DNA of 37,726 nucleotides from a virus. Every line of letters starts with the position of its first letter. Positions within the stretch are counted from its first letter, which is position 1. Where the stretch lies: IMG/VR virus record IMGVR_UViG_3300005582_000036, positions 1 to 37,726 of that record, one strand, 5' to 3'. Of the stretch, positions 1 to 6,415 are shown piece after piece. The translations under genes were made by a program, and so were the position numbers. The notes under the pieces are model-generated. The model did no database searches. It saw only the letters and a list, made by a program, of their open reading frames with translations, and had not been told where the DNA came from.

Positions 1-1054
1 GAAGGGTCTTTCTGTGGATGACATTGGAAATTTCGACAACCTTAACATAAAGGCTTTCGTACTTTTCCTTGATGGTTTCGCCGAGTGCGGTGTTGAAGTC
101 CCAAGCTGAGACAGTACCGGCGTTGTTGCGAAGGTCGGTGAGAACTTCACGGTCGATTTCGAGGTTGATTTCCTGTGCAAGAACAGCGGTCAACTCAGCT
201 TCGGCATCAAGATTGTGCTGTGAGCGGAGATCCTGCTGTGCTTCATAAGACCATACAGCCTTGAGCTTACGGGTCTTAGCAGCGATTTCTTCTGATTCAA
301 TTACGAGATTGATTTCAGGAAGATCTTGGTTGCACTCCATGTTGTATTCGTAGCTCAAAACTGCGTTGTTTGAGCCGGGAGCGCCGTTCCAAGTAAGGGT
401 GAGTTCGCCTGTGGTTGTCTGAAGAGTACCAGATGTAACCTTTGGTGAAGGAGAGCCGATATCTGAGAAGGTGAAAGTTCCGCTAGCAGACACGGTGAAT
501 GTTTGAATAGCAGTAGCGCCATCATAGATAGTGCCTGTTATTGTTCCGGCAAGGATTGGCGTGTGTTCAAGAGGAGCGAACACGCTTACAACACCAGCGC
601 CAGCATCAGTGCTGGTTGTTTCATTCTGGATGAACTGGCTGGAATAGAAGATGTCGAGATTGGCAGTACCATCGGCTCTCTGCATGAGTGAGTTGGCATC
701 GTCGCCGGGGAATCCGCCGTTATTGTCAGCACCACGGGTAGCGCCCTTGTTGCTTGAATAACGGAAGCGGAGATAGTAGACCAAGCCGGTTGGGCCAAGG
801 AGAGGCTGTACGGAAACGATCTTATTTGCGATAAGCTGTGGGTAGATACGACGAACAAGTGGAATTGAAATCCTCTTGAACTGTGCGACATCTCCAGTAT
901 CGGTTGAGACTTCGTTCATGAGTCTCTGGTTTTCGAGCAGAACTGCGGTAGCGGAGCGGACATAACGATCTTGAATGCCTTCAAGGAGTCCGGTCTGCTT
1001 CCAACGAGTTTCTAGCTCCCTAGCCTCGTTCAAAAATCTAGAATTAGCGTTCAT
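1..1054 (-). CDS. Major capsid protein, T4 gp23-like (3' end outside window)
   Basis: Forms the hexameric lattice of the phage head. About 351 residues are visible; the C-terminus lies beyond position 1. After a short N-terminal helix, the stretch VRRIYPQLIANKIVSVQPL followed by PTGLVYYLRFRYSS matches the conserved start of the gp23 fold. Later KLKAVWSYEAQQDLRSQH and LDAEAELTAVLAQEINLEID match the most conserved gp23 block. Between them (about residues 145-230) lies a Gly/Thr-rich beta segment, probably an inserted domain. The ATG at 1054 has AGGA a few bases upstream and follows the scaffold stop by 31 nt. It is the last visible gene of the minus-strand head operon. Codons are strongly C-ending (AAC, CTC, ACC, GGC), unlike the A/T-ending accessory genes, as expected of a very highly expressed gene. 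The T4 homologue is N-terminally processed by the gp21 protease; LLE tripeptides near the N-terminus could be cleavage sites (inference). Confidence 0.93.
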   Translation of the reverse strand, partial: MNANSRFLNEARELETRWKQTGLLEGIQDRYVRSATAVLLENQRLMNEVSTDTGDVAQFKRISIPLVRRIYPQLIANKIVSVQPLLGPTGLVYYLRFRYSSNKGATRGADNNGGFPGDDANSLMQRADGTANLDIFYSSQFIQNETTSTDAGAGVVSVFAPLEHTPILAGTITGTIYDGATAIQTFTVSASGTFTFSDIGSPSPKVTSGTLQTTTGELTLTWNGAPGSNNAVLSYEYNMECNQDLPEINLVIESEEIAAKTRKLKAVWSYEAQQDLRSQHNLDAEAELTAVLAQEINLEIDREVLTDLRNNAGTVSAWDFNTALGETIKEKYESLYVKVVEISNVIHRKTL

Positions 1055-1085
1055 ATGTTTTTCCTATTCTTTAAGCTAAAAGGAG

Positions 1086-1985
1086 TTACTTAGTTTGTTT
1101 CAGACCCGACAGGACCAACAATTGGTCCATGTCAGAACCTCCAGCAGAGGAGTTGTTATGTTCCGAAATAACAACATTATCGCTGGAAATGCTTCCTCTC
1201 CCCGATACATTCTTTGCTTTCTGCGCTCTTTCATTCTGTTCGGAAATAACTGCTGACTTCCTTTCCTTGGCCACAAATCTGCGGCTTTCGGTGATGAGGT
1301 CATTAGCTTGACGAACTGCTTCGTTCAGCTTGGTGTTTTCGGTGCTGATACGAATGTTTCTTGCTTCAAGGATTCTCATTTGGCCCCTCATAGCTTCAAC
1401 TTCACGGGTAGCTTCTTCAAGTCTTTCGCCGCTTACACCGTATTCATCATTGCTGATGTAGTTTGAGGCGATATTAACGATCTTGTCGAGAGCGACCTTG
1501 TGTTCTGCAAGTCTTGGGTCTGTGAGAACATCACGGCGGGCTTGTTCGTAGATTTCGCTGCCCTTGATCTGGAGGAACTGATCGACCTTGTCAACGATGT
1601 ATTCTTTCATCTCGGCCAGTTTATGGTCGTATTCTTCATACATATCGACTTCAAGGTTTTCGTTCTTAGCTCTTTCAGATTTAAGCATCTGGTATGCTTC
1701 TTCATATCCTTCTTCGAGAGCGGAGTTATATTCCTGACCTTGAACTTCAAGGCGATTTCTGAGGTCTCCAATTATTGAGTAGGCTTCTTCATAGCCTTGT
1801 TCTGCAATCTTTTCAGCCTCAGCTAGTTCGCTGGTGAGTTCGGCATAGGCTTCCTCAAGTTTCTGATTATACTCAAATTCAAGGGATTCCTTGGCCTGCT
1901 CAAGTAGTTCGCCAACGGCGTTAGCGACTTCATTAACTTCATTCTCCGGTAGGAGATTCTTCAATGCTTCTACGATCTTGTCCAT
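1086..1985 (-). CDS. Prohead core scaffold protein, T4 gp22-like
   Basis: Probable internal scaffold around which the capsid shell assembles, later digested by the protease. The 299-residue product is highly charged, Glu-rich and almost entirely helical or coiled-coil in character. It has three repeats of a GYEEAY-type motif in the first 110 residues and a Ser/Asn-rich tail. The call rests on coiled-coil composition and on its position between protease and capsid protein, the T4 order 21-22-23; sequence similarity alone would be weak. The ATG at 1985 is chosen because it overlaps the protease stop by one base (TAATG) and has GAGG upstream. A longer reading from 2042 would run into the protease gene and carries an uncharacteristic N-terminus. 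Confidence 0.8.
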   Translation of the reverse strand: MDKIVEALKNLLPENEVNEVANAVGELLEQAKESLEFEYNQKLEEAYAELTSELAEAEKIAEQGYEEAYSIIGDLRNRLEVQGQEYNSALEEGYEEAYQMLKSERAKNENLEVDMYEEYDHKLAEMKEYIVDKVDQFLQIKGSEIYEQARRDVLTDPRLAEHKVALDKIVNIASNYISNDEYGVSGERLEEATREVEAMRGQMRILEARNIRISTENTKLNEAVRQANDLITESRRFVAKERKSAVISEQNERAQKAKNVSGRGSISSDNVVISEHNNSSAGGSDMDQLLVLSGLKQTK

Positions 1986-2671
1986 TAGCCTAACCTCGCT
2001 GTAATGTTTCGTGTTTGTTGTTCGATTATTCCGCCCAAACAAGCCAACAATGCATCTTTTCTGACATTATGTATGCGGCTACTTTCGTTTTTAACCGCAT
2101 TTTTAGAAATTTCTGCATTATTTGCAGTTGGGGCATAACTTTCTTTCTTACCACTCGACACTTTCTCCTGAAATGCTGAGTGTGTGCTTGGATCTGCTAC
2201 AGCATCGAAGGTAATGAGTTTGTAGCTTTCACCAATCACAAGGATTCCATTCTCGTCGCTTCTTCCGTTTCCTACTCCACGGCTTGATATCCCCACACGA
2301 ACTCCATCGTTCAGTAGGGCCTTTAGAATTTTCCCATGTGGTGTATTGAGGATTTCTCCCTCTCCCATTAGGTTGTTGCCTTCCCACCATAGTTTAGTAA
2401 CGATGTGAGAGCATTTTTCAAAGTGGATTATAGAATCGGTTGGGTGATCGAGTTCTCCGATCAGGCCACGGTTTTGGATAATCGGCAGAAGTTTCTTAAC
2501 ATTTTCGTCAAGAACTCCGTATGGATAGATTCTTTTATTTTTATTGATTGCTTCTGCTTCTTGGAATTTACCTTTGAACTTAGTCAGTCCCCTATCGGAG
2601 ACTGACTCGTTAAGACTCATGGTAAATCCTCCGTTGTTGCAGCAATCAACTAGAAGGAATTGATTTTCCAT
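1985..2671 (-). CDS. Prohead maturation serine protease, T4 gp21-like
   Basis: Cleaves scaffold and capsid precursors inside the prohead. Length 228 residues, close to T4 gp21. The motif GELDHP (His76), the segment GISSRG (Ser129/Ser130) and the following FDAVADPS (Asp160) correspond to the His, Ser and conserved acidic positions of the gp21-type prohead protease family. The N-terminal KGKFQEAEAINKNKRIYP resembles the conserved entry to the protease domain. The C-terminal 60 residues are low in conservation and may be self-cleaved. The ATG at 2671 directly follows the upstream stop (TAAATG) with AAAGGAG ahead, so translation is probably coupled on both sides. Confidence 0.92.
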   Translation of the reverse strand: MENQFLLVDCCNNGGFTMSLNESVSDRGLTKFKGKFQEAEAINKNKRIYPYGVLDENVKKLLPIIQNRGLIGELDHPTDSIIHFEKCSHIVTKLWWEGNNLMGEGEILNTPHGKILKALLNDGVRVGISSRGVGNGRSDENGILVIGESYKLITFDAVADPSTHSAFQEKVSSGKKESYAPTANNAEISKNAVKNESSRIHNVRKDALLACLGGIIEQQTRNITARLG

Positions 2672-4492
2672 TTATACTCCTTTGAATGATTGTCCGTATC
2701 CTTCAACCATTTTTGGCATAACTGGCTTTGGAGCCATTGGGTTGTGGAGGTTTGGCCAAGTATCCTTCTGGAAACTTCCAAGACCTTCATCATCGATTAC
2801 ACTTTTTTCTTTCATTTTTGCGAATAATGATTTTGGCGTGAATGGATTTTGAACATTTGGCCAAGTGTCTTTGCCATAGTTTGCAAGGGCGTTGTGTCCC
2901 ATTTCATTTGAGTTGCCGTGATAAGACTTGCCATCGCTAACAGGAGCGGCATCTCTCCAGTCGCCGCTATTGTTAGAAGGAACAGCATACTGCTTTGCGT
3001 TCCACTTGGTCATTGAGTTGTCGCCAAGAGCGTCAATTTCGACACCTTGATCCCATCCTTTTTGTGAATGATCTCCACCTTCGCTCTCGATGAGTTCTGC
3101 GAGGAAGTCAGCGATTGATTCAGCGAGTTCCATGTCTGGAAGTCTGGTTGAGTTCATAATTGCATAACATTCACGCATCATATCGGCAACTTCGACTCTT
3201 GTTGCTTCATCTCCGCTTTCGTTTGCGATGCGGTAGATGTCGTTGAGTGCGCTGTAAAGGTCGCCAAAGATGCGAACTTCGTTGTTGTGGTTTTCATCAA
3301 GCTGGTTGAACAAATTCTGTGAAACGCTTGAAAATTCACGATAAGCGTCTTCGCAGTCATTGCAGTCGCTGCTTACATCCTTGCCGTATCCAGCGAGGTG
3401 TGCAATCTTGCGAACTCTATCGGTGAACACATTGTGTGCTGTGCGAAGAATTGCTTCTGCCATGAATGAGCAAGTATCGTCATCGTAATTGCTGACGCTT
3501 GCTGAAGACAAAGCTGAGTCAATCTGCTGTGCAAGTTCTGTTTCGCTGATGTAAAGAATGTCTGGCCATCTGGAAACTATTGCCTCAAGGGTTTCTTCAA
3601 GAGCCCTGTTATCGCTGATATTGTTGTAACGCTTCAGATCAGACATGGCCTTGACGAAAGTTTGATCTTCACTGATATTCTTCATGTTTCCACGGAGAAC
3701 TTTTAGTTCTGTGTCCATGGTCTTGAATCCCATGCTTAGAACTTTTCCTTCTTTACGGTTTTTGCTTGAAGGCATGGCCACTGCGCTTACATTGCCATTA
3801 TCATCAGACTTGACTGCTGTTTCGCTGAGTACTGATCCATTTTCAACAAAATTGATGTATCCAAGAACATTCTCGCACATTCTTGCCCATTCCTTCATGG
3901 TTTTAGGCTTGAGCTTTGATGCATAGAACTTTGCCTTGCCGCTTTTTTTGCCCTTGGGGCGACCTAGCTTTGCTGCTCTTTCTGCTGGCGACATTCTGGA
4001 AATTTTTGCGTTGCGAGCAAGCTTTCTCTTAAGAATTGTTGCAGGGCTTTGCTTCTTGCCTGCGAGAGGTGATTTCTTCTTTCCGATCTTAACTGCTTCG
4101 TTTACAGACATTTCCCTCTTAACTGAAGGCATTGACATGTAAGACTCGAAAAGTTCACTTGCTGCGTTGTTGTCGTTCTCAAGAAGCTTGTCGATCATAA
4201 CGCTGATTGTTTGGCGGGCTGCTGACTTTGCGCTTTCTTCTTCAACAACAAGGAGTTCAATGTTTTCAAGAATCACCTGATTGTCGGAGACAGTATAGGT
4301 GGCATGAATAAAATTGTCGTCTGATGTCTTATAAGTAACATCAGATTCACCAAATGCGTGAAGTTGTACTTCGTCAAGTCCGAGGCTTGCCGCAAGTAAT
4401 TCTTCAGCTTCAATGAGTTCCTTTTCCACATGTGTCAATGAGCTTTCTTCAAGATTCTTGAAGACATCGTAAGAAATAAGTTTTCTCTTCAT
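2672..4492 (-). CDS. Large head-cluster protein with basic AT-hook-like segment, unknown function
   Basis: First gene of the minus-strand operon that continues through protease, scaffold and capsid; 606 residues, not recognised as a named family. Residues 1-130 are acidic and helical. Residues 136-200 are strongly basic and contain LGRPKGKKSGK, which looks like an AT-hook minor-groove DNA-binding motif. The middle is helical, with a CNDCED pair near residues 376-381. Near the C-terminus the word DTWPN followed by NP occurs at about 542 and 577, a 35-residue spaced duplication. Position suggests a prohead core or internal protein, replacing the small T4 gp67/gp68 genes in this slot (inference). 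The start at 4492 has CGGAG about 9 nt upstream, and the stop touches the protease ATG. Confidence 0.72.
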   Translation of the reverse strand: MKRKLISYDVFKNLEESSLTHVEKELIEAEELLAASLGLDEVQLHAFGESDVTYKTSDDNFIHATYTVSDNQVILENIELLVVEEESAKSAARQTISVMIDKLLENDNNAASELFESYMSMPSVKREMSVNEAVKIGKKKSPLAGKKQSPATILKRKLARNAKISRMSPAERAAKLGRPKGKKSGKAKFYASKLKPKTMKEWARMCENVLGYINFVENGSVLSETAVKSDDNGNVSAVAMPSSKNRKEGKVLSMGFKTMDTELKVLRGNMKNISEDQTFVKAMSDLKRYNNISDNRALEETLEAIVSRWPDILYISETELAQQIDSALSSASVSNYDDDTCSFMAEAILRTAHNVFTDRVRKIAHLAGYGKDVSSDCNDCEDAYREFSSVSQNLFNQLDENHNNEVRIFGDLYSALNDIYRIANESGDEATRVEVADMMRECYAIMNSTRLPDMELAESIADFLAELIESEGGDHSQKGWDQGVEIDALGDNSMTKWNAKQYAVPSNNSGDWRDAAPVSDGKSYHGNSNEMGHNALANYGKDTWPNVQNPFTPKSLFAKMKEKSVIDDEGLGSFQKDTWPNLHNPMAPKPVMPKMVEGYGQSFKGV

Positions 4493-4535
4493 ATTGATTT
4501 CTCCGGTTTCTTAGACCACCTGACTCCCTCTACTT

Positions 4536-4556
4536 ATCCGTTATAATTCAACGGAT
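4536..4556. promoter_or_regulatory. 21-bp palindrome (copy 1), possible operator or leader hairpin
   Basis: Arms ATCCGTT and AACGGAT flank a 7-nt AT-rich spacer containing TATAAT-like sequence on the plus strand. It lies 44 nt before the start codon of the 606-residue head gene. A second palindrome with the same layout is at 12760-12780; the single differing arm position is changed on both sides, so pairing is kept. Confidence 0.5.
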
Positions 4557-4569
4557 TACAAAACATTTC

Positions 4570-4630
4570 ATGCGGTTCGGCTCTTTCCGATGAGAGTATG
4601 TATACTTCATGCTTAAATTTTGAACCGCAT
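4570..4630 (-). promoter_or_regulatory. Potentially structured 5' leader element of the head operon
   Basis: The perfect 9-bp arms ATGCGGTTC (4570-4578) and GAACCGCAT (4622-4630) enclose 43 nt. Read on the minus strand, the interior contains a second stem (ATGA-AGTA pairing with TACT-C-TCAT, one bulged base) and a CTCT/AGAG pair. If transcribed as part of the leader of the minus-strand head operon it would form a two-level folded RNA about 80 nt before the start codon. It does not fold as a tRNA: there is no D-arm, T-arm or CCA pattern. Function unknown. Confidence 0.4.
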
Positions 4631-4682
4631 AATTGTTTTTATTTTCACTCTATCACCTTGTGACAGATTACTAATCCAACAT

Positions 4683-4692
4683 CATATATAAG
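4683..4692 (+). promoter_or_regulatory. Candidate promoter box (CATATATAAG)
   Basis: AT-rich box 31 nt upstream of the ATG at 4724, resembling the T4 late-promoter core TATAAATA and the ACTATATAT boxes elsewhere in this window. Identification is by pattern only. Confidence 0.3.
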
Positions 4693-4723
4693 TATGCAAC
4701 AACTTGTAAAATTGGACAAATAA

Positions 4724-5086
4724 ATGAAAACATTTCAGCAATATTTGAATATAAAGGAGATTGCCTCCTACGATCACGAACCAATTCACAACAAGAAAAA
4801 TGACATGGATCAAAATTCATTGGCTTCTTTAGAGGTTGTCAAAAGGGCTATTAAGAAGATCATGGAAATCAAACCTCAAGAATTGGTCGCTTTTTTGAAT
4901 CAGCATAGGAATGATCCTGAAATAAAAGAAATTTTGAATGATTACAAGCTGGATTCTTTTCAAAATATAGGTAGAAAACATCATGGTGGTATGAATGATG
5001 ATAAAGGTTTGGGCAATTTTGACGGTAGAAAGCCGAATGATGATGAGTTATATCCAAACGCAGCAGATGGCTATACGGCTCACTGA
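4724..5086 (+). CDS. Putative internal head protein with capsid-targeting-like N-terminus
   Basis: 120 residues, hydrophilic, no transmembrane segment, with a Gly/Asn/Asp/His-rich C-terminal third. The family is not recognised. The N-terminus MKTFQQYLNIKE closely resembles the capsid-targeting sequence of T4 internal proteins (MKTYQEFIAE type). It contains I-K-E at residues 10-12, which fits the (L/I)xE cleavage rule of the gp21 protease. The gene lies divergently beside the head operon and 9 nt upstream of a papain-fold peptidase gene. Inference: it is packaged in the prohead, trimmed after residue 12 and ejected with the DNA. It could equally be a minor structural protein. Confidence 0.6.
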   Translation: MKTFQQYLNIKEIASYDHEPIHNKKNDMDQNSLASLEVVKRAIKKIMEIKPQELVAFLNQHRNDPEIKEILNDYKLDSFQNIGRKHHGGMNDDKGLGNFDGRKPNDDELYPNAADGYTAH

Positions 5087-5095
5087 GAGATTAAT

Positions 5096-5746
5096 ATGAT
5101 TAAACTTGGTCCTCTTTACGAAAAAAGAAAAGAAATAGTTAGTTTATTGAAATCTTTGCCACTTAAAAATGGAGACATCGTATACAACGCCGCTAATGTT
5201 CCCGGTCCATTCGGAATACCATTTTCTAAACTGATTCAATATTTTACAAATTCACCATATTCACATGGAACTTGCATTCTTGTCGAAGAAGGTGAAACAT
5301 ATGCAGTTGATGTATCAGATTGGGGAACAAGAAAATTGCGTTTGATAGACTGGTTTGATGATTGGCAAATGACTGAATTTTGTGTTTATCGTTTGAAGAA
5401 TAGATCATTTTTGGATGATGAGTGTTTTAAGAAAAATATTTATAAATTTTTGGAAGAAGATCCAAGTTATGATTTTAATTTTAATGATTCTTCAAATTTT
5501 TATTGCACTGAATCTGTAAAGTGGATATATGGAAAATGCGGATATGATTTGGGTGGTTCATATTTGTTGAAGGATATTGTTCCTTGGTGGTTTTATTACA
5601 TGATTTTGGGCGGAAACTTTTTCACTAAGATTTTTTCTGGAGCATCATTACCCACCAAAATTCCAATTTCAATTGTTGGAAATGAAAAAAAAGGAATGAG
5701 GGCAAGTAACTTGACTGAATGTGTCTTGAAATATCCAGTCAAATAA
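5096..5746 (+). CDS. YiiX/YaeF-like permuted NlpC/P60 papain-fold hydrolase
   Basis: 216 residues. NGDIVY at the start of the domain, YSHG with His57, and FYCTESV with Cys137 in the order His before Cys are the signature of circularly permuted NlpC/P60-type papain-like enzymes such as YiiX. These act on amide or thioester bonds in peptides, lipids or peptidoglycan. No signal peptide is visible. A hydrophobic stretch with WWFYYMILGG around residues 162-175 may contact membrane. It is co-transcribed with the upstream putative internal protein and followed immediately by a bidirectional terminator. Possible roles are cell-wall or lipoprotein processing at infection or lysis; the substrate cannot be told from sequence. 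Confidence 0.72.
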   Translation: MIKLGPLYEKRKEIVSLLKSLPLKNGDIVYNAANVPGPFGIPFSKLIQYFTNSPYSHGTCILVEEGETYAVDVSDWGTRKLRLIDWFDDWQMTEFCVYRLKNRSFLDDECFKKNIYKFLEEDPSYDFNFNDSSNFYCTESVKWIYGKCGYDLGGSYLLKDIVPWWFYYMILGGNFFTKIFSGASLPTKIPISIVGNEKKGMRASNLTECVLKYPVK

Positions 5747-5780
5747 AAAACACCCAACTTTTTGAGTTGGGTGTTTTTTT
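5745..5780. terminator. Bidirectional intrinsic terminator
   Basis: Stem CACCCAACT (5751-5759) with AGTTGGGTG (5765-5773) and a 5-nt loop, flanked by an A-run on the left and seven T on the right. It can end transcription of the plus-strand peptidase gene (stop at 5746) and of the convergent minus-strand gene ending at 5810. Confidence 0.9.
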
Positions 5781-5809
5781 GATTTTTTAAGATTTGAAAT
5801 TCTTATAAT

Positions 5810-6100
5810 TTAATATTTTTCGCCAAGATCGGTGAGAATTTCTTCAATTTGGTCTTGCCTTAGTTTAATATGCACCATTGCGTCCTTTGAAGAAAGAATT
5901 AATTCACCACCATAAATTACTGCGTGAACCTCTCCAAGCTCATGAGGGCCACGAGTTTCAGGAGGTGAATAAGGTGCGGCTTTTCCACTTGGATCAAATC
6001 TATTAGGACCACCAGTCATAAGAGCTTCGTGATACTGTGCTTCTGTGATGATTCCGCACAGATACTGTGCCTTTAATTTACTTGCAATTTTCTTGTTCAT
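5810..6100 (-). CDS. Hypothetical protein, 96 residues, SHOCT-like N-terminus
   Basis: Not recognised with confidence. Residues 4-28 (KIASKLKAQYLCGIITEAQYHE) resemble the short SHOCT-type helix pair (chain grows as K-L-x-x-Y-x-x-G-I-I-T-x-x-x-Y). A Pro/Gly-rich linker follows, then a beta-rich C-terminus. A clear SD (CAGGAG) precedes the ATG at 6100. It lies in the portal-to-protease interval where T4 carries the small core genes 67 and 68, but shows no visible similarity to them. Downstream is the bidirectional terminator, so the portal transcription unit probably ends here. Confidence 0.65.
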   Translation of the reverse strand: MNKKIASKLKAQYLCGIITEAQYHEALMTGGPNRFDPSGKAAPYSPPETRGPHELGEVHAVIYGGELILSSKDAMVHIKLRQDQIEEILTDLGEKY

Positions 6101-6157
6101 ACTTCTCCTGAATTAAGGGGATGAATTATTTATTCTTCATTTTTTTTTTAAGAAAAT

Positions 6158-6415
6158 TCATTTTTTTGTGAACCAAAATTTATTTGCTTCTTGCAATGAC
6201 TTATCTGTAATTTCGTAACCTGAATTATCGCCAATCACTGCATCGACATTGCAATGAGGGCATAAGCATGTTTTTTGATTATCTGTGTAAGATTTTATTT
6301 CACTAATTTGAAAAATTTTTCCACAATACATGCATCCAGCTTGTTTAGATGATTCAACTATTGCACGATTTTTCATCGTGACTGTTGGCAATTGGGAAAC
6401 ACTAATTTTAATCAT
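6158..6415 (-). CDS. Small zinc-ribbon protein
   Basis: 85 residues. Cys28-x2-Cys31 and Cys52-x2-Cys55 form a four-cysteine zinc site. The order CMYCGKIF ... CLCPHCNVDAVIGDNSGY ... FWF matches a small uncharacterised bacterial cytoplasmic protein family with the pattern CxxC-(20)-CPHCGxDSVxxD. Its ATG overlaps the portal stop by one base (TAATG), so it is translationally coupled to the portal gene. The role is unknown; a host-derived regulator or a small head-cluster protein are both possible. Confidence 0.72.
   Translation of the reverse strand: MIKISVSQLPTVTMKNRAIVESSKQAGCMYCGKIFQISEIKSYTDNQKTCLCPHCNVDAVIGDNSGYEITDKSLQEANKFWFTKK

Noticed and set aside
4570-4630. tRNA-like inverted repeat
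   Set aside because: The 9-bp stem is too long for an acceptor arm, and no D-arm, anticodon arm or T-loop (GTTCGANNC) can be placed in the 43-nt interior.
6118-6155. Terminator-like sequence with T-run between 6100 and 6158
   Set aside because: The T-run is on the plus strand, where no gene ends; the flanking genes are on the minus strand and the stem is imperfect.
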